Shown here: positions 1-8,235 of the stretch, piece after piece
Numbering within the stretch: position 1 is the stretch's first letter
How the letters are laid out: each line of letters begins with the position of its first letter
Source: Lichtheimia corymbifera B2541
Lineage: Eukaryota > Mucoromycota > Mucoromycetes > Mucorales > Lichtheimiaceae
DNA: 37,656 nt
Direction: 5' to 3'
Assembly (NCBI GenBank): GCA_000697475.1
Contig: JNEU01001171.1
Span: forward strand, 1 to 37,656
Translations under genes and position numbers: made by a program
The notes under the pieces: model-generated
The model's input: only the letters and a program-made list of their open reading frames with translations
Told to the model about the DNA's origin: nothing
Database searches by the model: none

Positions 1-28
1 GCGGCACCCTGCTAGTCATATACCTCTT

Positions 29-262
29 GGCCAATGTTTTTGAATAGAATGAAACATTTGTTGTGTGGCTGATCCCTTGCCAGGAAAAGGGACGTCAAAA
101 TAAAGATTTTCATCTCATCGTTTTCTTTCTCTAATTTTTGTGGTTGCCTGGTATCAGAACGTCGCTGACAGAACGGTACAGGAACACATTATCTCTTTAT
201 TTGCATATCTTTTCTATCGAAGCTACCGAGTTATAAGAATCCCCCTTTCCCACTCCTTTTAT
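29..262 (+). mobile_element. LTR-end and primer-binding-site-like fragment, left copy
   Basis: This segment recurs in the same orientation at 37422-37656, with long matching stretches around the ggccaatg start, the CCTGGTATCAGAACG core and the final ataagaatccccctttcc. TGGTATCAGAAC at 149-160 differs at one position from the TGGTATCAGAGC primer-binding site of many Copia-type LTR retrotransposons, which pairs with initiator tRNA-Met. An AATAAA at 99-104 lies upstream, where an LTR R region would be. I infer the 3' part of an LTR plus the start of an internal leader. No clear CA terminus precedes the primer site and no gag/pol follows, so the element type is uncertain. Confidence 0.45.
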
Positions 263-309
263 TATCATTACACCACGATTGGTATATCACACGTATCAAA
301 AACCAAAAA

Positions 310-382
310 GGGGATGTAGCTCAAATGGTAGAGCGCTCGCTTAGCATGCGAGAGGTACTGGGATCGACGCCCAGCTTCTCCA
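310..382 (+). tRNA. tRNA-Ala (anticodon AGC)
   Basis: A 73-nt cloverleaf with no intron. The acceptor stem GGGGATG pairs with CTTCTCC except at one U-U position, and the discriminator base is A. It carries the G3:U70 wobble pair that is the main alanine identity element. The anticodon arm is CTCGC-TTAGCAT-GCGAG, giving anticodon AGC, and the T-arm contains GATCGAC. An identical gene lies at 37100-37172 on the other strand. It forms the outer tip of the left arm of the large inverted repeat. Confidence 0.95.
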
Positions 383-799
383 AATCCGATCACCTTCTGA
401 TTGAACGGTCCTTCACAGGATCATTCGGTTCATTTTTGTTTTTGTTTGTCATGGTCACGTGACTTTTAACTTGATTCTTGATTATGTATCTCTTTTTTTG
501 GTTTCTTCTTTATTCCAAGCAGTAGAAAAGAGTGCATATTAAAATAATATATAATAATCCATCTCGCTTGAGTTATCTATCTATTTTTTCGTCAATGTAT
601 GTATATAAGCTGCTCCAAACACTGTCGCTTTATCTTTAGTTAAAAGTCATCATTGGACTCTCAAGAAGGTCATCAGCATCCTCTTCAAGCCTCAATAGCT
701 TTGTAATGACATCATATCATCTTCAGAGGTAGAATACTGCATTATCGATGATCCACCAAAGTCGTGTTAGGCTCGTGGTTTATATGATAGACAGGGCTA

Positions 800-1062
800 G
801 CAACTGGGCCAGCTCATCCCAGTTCCCATTGGGATGGGTCAGTATTGGGACGGTCCCAGTCCCAGAAGGGTCCCAGCTCACATCGTCCCTAGGCTCTATG
901 CTGGGATATAGTACTGTCCCAGCTGGGACATAGGACAATGTTTTGTCCCAAGCTGCTGTCCCGGTATATTAGTTGGGACATACGATTGTCCCAGTTGGGA
1001 ATTGGGATAGTACTCTGTCCCAGCTAGGACCTGGGACATTTCTTGGGACAAGGGGTTATATA
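800..1062. repeat. Left subterminal GTCCCA/TGGGAC repeat cluster
   Basis: About 260 bp packed with GTCCCA and its complement TGGGAC in both orientations, often forming local palindromes. GTCCCAGCTGGGAC at 916-929 is a perfect 14-bp palindrome. In hAT elements, short subterminal repeats act as transposase (BED zinc-finger) binding sites. The matching cluster at the other end suggests the same role here, by inference. Confidence 0.75.
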
Positions 1063-1423
1063 TGTCATAAGATGTGATAAGAGAGGAGTAGTAGATAGTA
1101 GTAAGTGGTACATGGTTTAGGAAGAGTCATCCCGAAGAAGAACGAGGAGATTAAGATGGGGTAGTATCAATATCAAAATATCACGCATTACAATTTACAA
1201 ACGTTATGAATTCATAAAAAGTACATCTTGATCTCAGAAACCAACTGGCAAAATGCTGTCATCATTACTTCACCTCTTCTACTTACTGTTTGCTGATGCC
1301 ATACACTTATGTATATTGCAGCTCCAAAGCTATGTACTAGTGAGCAAACATCAACGATTGACAGATAGAAGCAACTTAAGGTTGGAATGAATTCAATTAA
1401 AATGAAAAAATGACGATCAATCT

Positions 1424-1655
1424 TTAATCATTTGGATATTTAGCCACAAGTTGGGTCCATTTGGCCAGGTGGTCCTCACGGTCAGGAATAGCATCCCAGA
1501 TTTGCTCCAAAACATTGGGCACCTCTTTCCAAAAGGGAATATCTCCCTATACCCATCCCATCATTAAGAAAGAACAATGCAAATTAGTTTTTAGTCGCTT
1601 CTGCATATATACTATACTCTATACATACCCGCTCCATCCAATTACTGCGCAACAA
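1424..1655 (-). pseudogene. Possible captured host gene fragment inside the hAT-like element
   Basis: Two blocks on the minus strand read as spliced coding sequence. One is 1629-1655, encoding LLRSNWMER. The other is 1424-1546, encoding a 40-residue C-terminus that includes FWKEVPNVLEQIWDAIPD and ends ...YPND before a TAA. They are separated by an 82-nt intron (1547-1628) with GTATGT donor, a CTAAT branch-like motif and TATAG acceptor, and the frame is kept. Further upstream, up to about 1897, one frame resembles an Arg/Ser-rich mitochondrial presequence, but it has no ATG and does not join in frame. I do not recognise the protein. Best explanation: a host gene 3' end carried by the transposon; chance coding likeness is not excluded. 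Confidence 0.4.
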
Positions 1656-2447
1656 CTCAGGGAAGAGGACAACAAGTGAAATAAACGAAGATACAAGAAC
1701 ACAAGAAAGGGGCAAGGATAAGTCCTTTGAGATTGATGTTTATTCTGAAGATAATATAATGGTTCTTTTATATCTTTACTATCTGAAACTGCAGCTGTAT
1801 GGAAAAGACGATTAGGATGAAGAAAAGATTTGCATGGACGTATCGGGTGAGAGAATGATGATGAGAGTGTAAGATCTTTTCTAAGATGTCGGATCAAGTT
1901 GTGAGTGCATTATTGCCATTGGTGTGCTTACCAAGAGGTCTATATTTTCTGTGTGCCATTGGCTGTATGTTTAATCTCATTCTCTTTCCATGGATGATCT
2001 TACTTATGTAATCCTGTGTGGACCATTCATGATGTAGGGATAGTTTAACCGTTGTTCTAGATAACGGGTGATATGCTTAAATGATTATCATGGATGTGTG
2101 CCTGATATTGATGTTGGCTAATGTCACGTGTCTTTATTGAAGAAAATATCTATGTACACAACAACAAGCACGCCCCAAGGTTGTTGTGTCAATAGATCTA
2201 TACGAGCCCCAATTACACATAATCGATGATCCACAACCACAATCGACAATCCACAGTATCAATATACAATATGTTTATTCTTTGACTATATATTATATCC
2301 TCTATCCTCTTCCTCATTCCTATAAACTATGGCCATCATTTATATCACACACAGTGACACAGAATAAAGAGATTACATCCTTTATTAAGTATCATATAAA
2401 TTGCAACTTTTATGAATTCATAAAAATCGTAGCACAGAACCCATGCA

Positions 2448-2778
2448 GATCTGGGAACTGGGACATCCCAAGTGTCCCAGGTGTCCCAGAGAACTGGGAC
2501 ATCCCAGTGTATTTGGGAACTGGGACGTCCCAAGTGTCCCAGGTGTCCCAGAGAACTGGGACGTCCCAAGTGTCCCAGATGTCCCAGATGTTTGGGACCT
2601 GGCATATCCCACTGGGCGTGGGACAAGGAGCTGTCCCAAACCTTTAAGTACATTTTCTGGGATGGGATACTATGTTGTCCCAACTGGGACTGGGAATGGT
2701 TGTATAGTATCCCAGTACTGTCCCAGACCCAAGTTACCTATATGCATGCTGTCCCATCCCATCCCAGTCCCAGCAATT
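2448..2778. repeat. Right subterminal GTCCCA/TGGGAC repeat cluster
   Basis: The counterpart of the left cluster, again dense in TGGGAC and GTCCCA. Between about 2453 and 2590 a unit of roughly 61 bp beginning GGGAACTGGGAC is repeated in tandem, with GTCCCAGGTGTCCCAGA inside each copy. Short reading frames here merely translate this repeat. Confidence 0.75.
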
Positions 2779-3110
2779 GCGAGTCCTGATGATAGATAAT
2801 ATTATGTACGTAATAAATCAATGGCCCTCACATATATAGCAAAAGGGAAGTTCGTCATTTCTACATGTACAGGATGAGATATTACGATGATCCAAAAACA
2901 GCAGCCATCATTGTCTACTTACTACCAGGTTCCAGATGTGAGCTTTTTTTACGCATGTTACTACCAAGCATTCCTTTTCATGGTATACTGGACGTTACCC
3001 CTTAACAAAAAAAAGCTCCTTCATTTTGCATACATGTACCAATCATCACACTCCGGCTATTAAGAATATCACTCATACTAATACGTGAAGATTGCATAAT
3101 CATACATGCT

Positions 3111-3362
3111 ATGGTTATTATTCCAGAAACTGTCAGCGTATCCAAAAGGGTCTTTGTAATGACCAAAGTCGCTATCGTAGTAGATGACCATTCATTCTTT
3201 ACTGTTGTCAACAGCAACGACCGAAATATAATCATCGATGCCGACCTTCGATGCGATACAAGAAAATCAATTCTACGTCTCATCCCTCATGAACTCTTAA
3301 ACAAGATACTTTCATATCCAGTGATCATTTCTGGCTTATTAACCATGCCATGGTTTACTTGA
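3111..3362 (+). other. Reading frame preserved in both arms (left copy, 83 codons)
   Basis: The frame starts MVIIPETVSVSKRVF and runs to RLIPHELLNKILSY before a stop. The reverse-complement copy at 35809-36024 is almost identical over its first 65 or so residues, then shifts frame. The tail vaguely resembles the start of an F-box, but there is no further support. An opposite-strand frame of 93 codons (3002-3283) is also open in both arms, which suggests that high nucleotide identity, not coding constraint, keeps them open. Function unknown; it may not be a gene. Confidence 0.2.
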
Positions 3363-3600
3363 AAAATATTCGATAGAGGCTATCATAGCCGATTAGGGGG
3401 AAAGGATCCATTATGCACTCACCGCCAATAGGATGAACCTTCGAATCGCATCCTGTGAGTGCTTCTGAATCTTTGGTACGAGTGTGAGTGAGGCTGTTGA
3501 CAAATGAACAAAGCTATCTTTTCATATAGCACCACGCTTAAAGCATAGTATAAACATAAAGGTACTTGTTTCTCTATTTTTTATTAGTAAAGTGTGGAGG
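3330..3600. repeat. Dispersed repeat, left-arm copy
   Basis: This block, from the attaaccatgccatgg motif to cgcttaaagcatagtataaacataaaggta, occurs three times: here, diverged at 5632-5880, and as reverse complement at about 35560-35800. In the arms it leads directly into the roughly 180-bp repeat array. At 5632-5880 it leads into a foldback element. Confidence 0.7.
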
Positions 3601-4260
3601 CGTTATGAGAACGAAATTGATCAGCATACCTGAGAGCACCGTATGTTAAAGTTCCAGGTTCGAAAATGGGCTTCTCAAGGTTATGGACCGTCTTCCCTAT
3701 TATATGTTCCCGTCCGTTGATTGTCGGACGCTCCCATTTTCTTTAATTTCACAATGAAACCTTCAACTTTAATATGAATGGAGTTGATCAGCATGTCGAA
3801 GCCCACGGCCTGACCAAGTTTCACGATGGAGGTGAGCAACGGCGGGGGTGTGCACTATACACCCTACTTGCGTTCCGTCCGTCCATTGTCACCCTTAAAT
3901 TTGGACCGCCGGATTCATTGAAACATCATAATGAAGTATGCGATTTTTAAATGAATGGAATTGATCAGCATGACTCAGAGAACCTTCTTACCAAGTTTCA
4001 TGTTCAAGGTGGGCAATCCCAAGATTATTCATACTGTGTGGCATTTCAATGAATCCGGCCGGTTCCGGAGTTTCCGTCCATCATGGTAAACCCCACATTA
4101 CACCCTCCCATTCAAAATCTCTGAATGAAGTGTGGGTTCTTTATTAAGACAAAGTTGATCAGCATGTCCAAGAGCATCTTGTGTGAAAGTTTCAAGTTTG
4201 TGGTGGGCAATTTCAAGATCATGAGTCAATTTACAGTGTGCATGGATTTGCATGACAGTG
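3600..4260. repeat. Roughly 180-bp imperfect repeat array, left arm
   Basis: Four imperfect units, each marked by TTGATCAGCAT, at 3617, 3784, 3961 and 4155 (spacings 167, 177 and 194 bp). Units share an AATGAA-type block before the marker, a CAAGTTT-type block after it, and a CCGTCC segment. The same four units occur in the right arm at about 34915-35545. Related sequence is seen near 5880 and 6150. Confidence 0.75.
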
Positions 4261-4301
4261 CCTGACTTATTTAGTTTCCAGCTCTTCCTACTCCCTGCTT
4301 C

Positions 4302-5137
4302 TTGCCTCTTCCTCCCATTCTCAACAGGTGCCCCAATCAAGTACAATTACAACCTGCAAACGATTGTCCTGCTTCAATCTATCATGTCAACGCTACAGCT
4401 GTCTTGATCCGATTGTCTTTGACTGAATGGCAACTCTATGGCGTGTGCACCACACGACAACACCCGTTTTCCTTGACACTACACGTTCTTTTATACGCTC
4501 CTCTGCTACAACCAATCGTAACAGCATTGATTCCAGCAGTTGCTATTAGCGTGTCCTTTATATTCAACAGTGTTCTTTACTTGCAGCAGCATGATGCCTT
4601 GCAGCCTTTTTTACGTGAACAGCAAATGGCCATTGTACAGAAGCAGCTTGATTTACGTGTAACATACGGATCCTTATGGATGTCGCCATATCAGCCATCA
4701 ACCACTACTACTGCGTAATACAAGCATTCTCCACCTGGTTGAGCTGCGATAGAAAGTGAACAAGCAAGTGATTGACCAACTGCCGGATGGAAAAGGAAGC
4801 ATGTCAGCAAACGATCGCATGAGTTCTTTGTATCAACGTATTGGACTTGCATTGGTTATGGATGGATGGATGCGATCAAGCATAGTGATGGGTGACCCTG
4901 AAATGACGATTTAACTATTTTGTACGTCGTCAGCAAGAAGGATGGATCATGGTGCATGAATGCGGCTGAGGATGGTGATTGATTGGATGGATTGGATGAG
5001 ATGGCTTGTATCTTTGACGAAAGTCAGTTTGCCGCCATGGATGATATTGGATGTTGGAGCCAAGACATGCACAGCAGCTAGTTTGCAATCCTGGATGAAG
5101 ATGTTTACGACGGTAGCAACCAAGAATTCAATGACAC
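4302..5137 (+). pseudogene. Decayed coding relic in left arm
   Basis: An open frame at 4302-4718 (138 codons) includes LTLHVLLYAPLLQPIVTALI, a hydrophobic stretch that is also recognisable in the right arm at 34436-34747 on the minus strand. Downstream, fragments such as NKQVIDQLPDGKG and EPRHAQQLVC occur in shifting frames with stops, and their counterparts in the right arm are in other frames. The pattern is that of a once-coding sequence with a possible membrane segment, now broken in both arms. The family is not recognised. Confidence 0.4.
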
Positions 5138-5631
5138 AACGATGATGCTACGCAACGATTCTATGTGATCCACTGGGCTGGTTTCTGGAATGAAAGGCAG
5201 GATAGAAATTTGAAGGTTGGAAAGCAGATTAGATAATATACATCATTGTATCGAGACGCTTTCGTTATTTTTATCACAATACATTCATAAAAGCTTCCTT
5301 GTTGATATGCTGATAGACGATGGGCAGCAGGATTGTACACAGGTTTAAATAGACGCTTGTATTTTCAAAGATAATAAACTCATAGTAATGGTAACCAACA
5401 ATGATGCTTCTTACAAAAATATGATCCGTTGTAAGCTTAAGTGATTATGTTTAAGAAAGAGTGGGCTATGATGCAATATGACACGAGTACATACATATGC
5501 TTACGTATGACGACTTGGAGCATGCGCTATTTTGCATGTATGGCCTTATATGGATACGATCTCTGGAGACAAGCAATACCATCGCCCCTGTTATTCTCCC
5601 ACACAAATACTCTCGGATGCACTAATTACTT

Positions 5632-5880
5632 TGGTTTGTTAACCATACCATGGTCCCATAAGGTCTATCACACGCGAACCTTACTATAGGGGCAGGAACC
5701 ATTATGCAAATCTCCACCAATAAGATTGAATCTCCAAGCCCCGCCCTCTCTGCTTCATTGTACAAACTAGCCCTCTCTGCATCTTTGGTTCTAGTATAAG
5801 TGAGGCGATTGACACTAAACAAAGACCACTTTCCATATAGCATTACGCTTAAAGCATAGTAAAAACATAAAGGTGCCTGT
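5632..5880. repeat. Dispersed repeat, third diverged copy
   Basis: Diverged direct copy of the 3330-3600 block. It shares ttaaccataccatgg, the ccattatgcaaatctccaccaataag segment, aagtgaggcgattgac and cgcttaaagcatagt. Its right end runs into the left arm of the foldback element. Confidence 0.65.
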
Positions 5881-6246
5881 ATCTCCAAACTTTACAATGA
5901 AACGTGGAGTCTTCAATCGAACAAATTGCTCGTCGGGGTGGAGCGCACCCTGTGTAGAAGTTTTACGATCGTGGTCGCCATTCCTAGATTTCGCAATGTC
6001 ACCACCAGCCAAAGTGGACCTGAGGTCGACCTCGAATTTTTTTTTATCGACGACAAACATTGCAAAATTTGGGATTGCCCATGACGGATCTGACACCTTG
6101 GCAGTAGGTGTATTCAGGCACGCCAAGCAACTTTGTTCTATGAAAGAGCCCACGTTTCATTGTAAAGTTTAGAGGTACAGACACCTTCATGTTTAACATA
6201 TGCTGCAAGCGTGATGCTATATGAGAGGTGGTCGTTGTTCATTGTC
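5811..6246. mobile_element. Foldback element with long inverted arms
   Basis: 5811-5932 matches the reverse complement of 6123-6246 along most of its length. Shared blocks include catatagcat.acgctt, aacat.aaggtg.ctgta, and an identical aaactttacaatgaaacgtgg. The loop of about 190 bp has no convincing gene. The arms resemble the start of the repeat array in the large inverted repeat, so this may be an inverted dimer of that repeat rather than an autonomous transposon family. No target duplication was identified. Confidence 0.6.
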
Positions 6247-6370
6247 TAGTAGCTAGACCCCTATGGAGCCAAAGTTGCAGAAGGACTTCCTTGTGTAATT
6301 GAATTAGATAGTCAGCGTTTCAGGGACAATGCATGAAGCTTACGCGCTATTTGATGATAATTCATACATT

Positions 6371-6693
6371 GGTAGCTGATAGCCCATTCCTCCCATTCCA
6401 TTTTGCTGCCCAATTCATTGCATGTGAATGATTTTTACTGCTCCAGCCCACCATTTCCATCATTCAATTATCTTGATCCGAGAGGATTTGGTTGAGTTAC
6501 GTTCAAACAAAGAAGTATCATCCAACATCAGTTGATTGATTATTTATAAACTGGCAGTTAATAGCCCAGTGCTCCCATTCGCCTTTGTTGTCCCAACCAA
6601 TTCATGTGAGCGGTTTCCCTGCTCCAGCTCAGCATTTCCACCATTCAACTTTACTGATTCGAGAGGATTCACTGAGATCACTCAAACAAGGTA
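6371..6693. repeat. Two-unit tandem duplication, about 181 bp per unit
   Basis: Unit 1 starts at about 6371 (ggtagctgatagccca) and unit 2 at about 6552 (ggcagttaatagccca). Both contain ctcccattc, a ctgctccagc block, a catttcca.cattcaa block, and gagaggatt followed by tcaaacaa. There is no coding potential. Confidence 0.65.
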
Positions 6694-6696
6694 ACA

Positions 6697-7920
6697 CACG
6701 CACGTCGTTTGTCCTTTCCATTTATACGACTTTGGCATGATTACAAGATGATATTACATAGTAGATATGTATGCAGTCGCATATTCATCACGCTTCCTTG
6801 ATCCATCTCTGCCACATATTTGGGATGGCAGAGTTCCACATCCACATTGACACTATTATATTACACCTTTTATAGCCTCTTTTTTATTGTTTATCGTGCA
6901 ACTGAGAACCTTTTTAAGTTTGAGAAGCTTGAACTGTGCATCTGACCAATAGGATAAATGATATTGCATTGTGACAGGTGATCCATGCATCGTATTATAT
7001 AATACTTCAACATGGGTATAGTAGTCGTTTATCTATGAAAAGTAGTGCTTATCAAAGGAAGAGGTGTTCTCGATGGTTCGGTATCCGGCCCGATGTCATC
7101 CTGCATAACATTTCATTTAAGATGCACACACATGTACCGGTATCTTGGGTCAGAAAGATTGATAACGTCAGAAAACTGTATAGGATGGGAAGTATCGGTG
7201 GTCATGCATGATATATGGTGGCATGGGTACACAAACCAATTCCGAGCCAATGTTTTACAATCCAGAATCCCGGCAGTAGGTCTTTATTGAACCAATGACG
7301 GTTGCAGTCATCTGATTTACCGCTTGATCGGGATATTCTTAAAAGGAAAGAATGGGAATATGAAAGAGCGCAAAGTCTCACTGTGAACAATGACGAGATG
7401 AAATTATAACGAGACCAAAGGAAATGTAAGTCGTATTGTTTTCAAACAAATTGAGAAAAGGTTTTGGCTTCCCGGGTAGAAAGCCGTCGATCTCGTGGTC
7501 GAGGAGCAATTGCGTCATAACCCAAGAGAGAGACAGAGAGAGAGAGAGTTACACAAATATGGTATAGGCTCAATCCCGCGCCACGTTCTTTCCCTTCGTC
7601 ATTGGTATGGCTCCTCTCAAGGAAACGGGTGCATGTCTACTGTTATGCATGGATAATCACATATCACTAGCTATTTCGATCGATCTAAAAGGGGGGGGGG
7701 TATAAGATAAAAAGGATTGAATTGAAGGGTCATTCAAAAAAGGAGGGTAATAAAATGGAGAATGACGTTTTCAACGTGGGTAATGAACAAGAAGAGGGGA
7801 TTTACATCAGTTGCCTTTGTGGCGAACGAGCATTGCGCATTTCTTTGTGTTAGGACTATCTCCGTCAGACACACCGCCAACGCCAACATTCGTTGTACAA
7901 GAAACGACAATACGTCATAG
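6697..7920. other. Intergenic stretch, no gene seen
   Basis: About 1.2 kb of AT-rich DNA with only short shadow frames. It contains a purine (GA)n microsatellite at 7524-7548 and a run of ten G at 7691-7700. No RNA gene or conserved protein fragment was recognised. Confidence 0.5.
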
Positions 7921-8235
7921 AGCCTTCCTCTACCACTAATTTTCCCTTTTGTCTCAGCACCCTCCACCCATTTCTCCTTTCATCCCTGTCCATTGACACA
8001 TTTGCTGCAACTGACACGCTCTTTTGTCTCTACCAAGTTCGTGTTGTGCGTGTGATTGTGTGTGGTCTTTTTTACTTTGACATTGACGTCTTCTCCTTTG
8101 TTTCTTACTTTCTTTCCACCCCAACCTCTCCCCCCCTTATTTCCCTCACCGACAACGACCGTGATCGCTTTCCATTCAACCAGTTGACATTACTCTGCAC
8201 ATGTTTCGTGGAGCAACGCCAACAACAGCAGTAGC
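7921..8235 (+). promoter_or_regulatory. Pyrimidine-rich promoter/5' leader of the histidine kinase gene
   Basis: Long CT-rich tracts (for example 7960-7990 and 8090-8150) lie directly before the kinase start codon at 8236. Such tracts are common in promoters of highly expressed or constitutive fungal genes. No TATA box was identified with confidence. An upstream frame without a good ATG ends at the stop just before 8236. Confidence 0.35.

Larger units (their letters stand above)
792..2788. mobile_element. hAT-like non-autonomous DNA transposon (1,997 bp)
   Basis: The element is bounded by an exact 8-bp target duplication ATGATAGA (784-791 and 2789-2796). The right arm of the inverted repeat has the same locus uninterrupted with one copy (36680-36687, reverse complement), so the empty site is directly visible. 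The termini are imperfect inverted repeats: CAGGGCTAGCAAC on the left, CAGGACTCGCAAT reading in from the right. An 8-bp duplication and CAGGG-type ends are typical of the hAT superfamily. No transposase-sized reading frame is present, so it must be mobilised in trans. Dense subterminal repeats and a possible captured gene lie inside. Confidence 0.88.
310..5137. repeat. Left arm of large tRNA-tipped inverted repeat
   Basis: The segment matches the reverse complement of 33996-37172 in order: tRNA-Ala, about 400 bp of tRNA 3' flank, a region at 2797-3370, a repeat array at 3600-4260, then decayed coding relics to about 5137. The match is interrupted here by the hAT-like insertion at 792-2788. 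By eye, identity is near-perfect around the tRNA and 3111-3300, clearly lower across the array, and lowest beyond 4300. A 10-bp palindrome GTCACGTGAC at 454-463 is conserved in both arms. The inner edge is approximate. Confidence 0.9.

Noticed and set aside
2186..2799. Several overlapping open frames of 70-150 codons on both strands
   Set aside because: They translate the GTCCCA/TGGGAC tandem repeats of the transposon end in different frames (repeated Cys-Pro-Arg or Leu-Gly-His units). No protein is supported.
3002..3283. 93-codon minus-strand frame, also open at 35852-36133 on the plus strand
   Set aside because: Both strands of this near-identical block are open in both arms, which recent duplication explains. 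Its start and composition look no better than the opposite frame.
3570..4210. Repeat array considered as a CRISPR array
   Set aside because: The units are long, diverged along their length and unequally spaced, and this is a eukaryotic genome with introns. No short identical direct repeats with unique spacers are present.
7524..7700. (GA)n tract and G10 run considered as G-quadruplex or promoter elements
   Set aside because: A single G run cannot form a typical quadruplex by itself and no gene start is adjacent. Treated as simple sequence.
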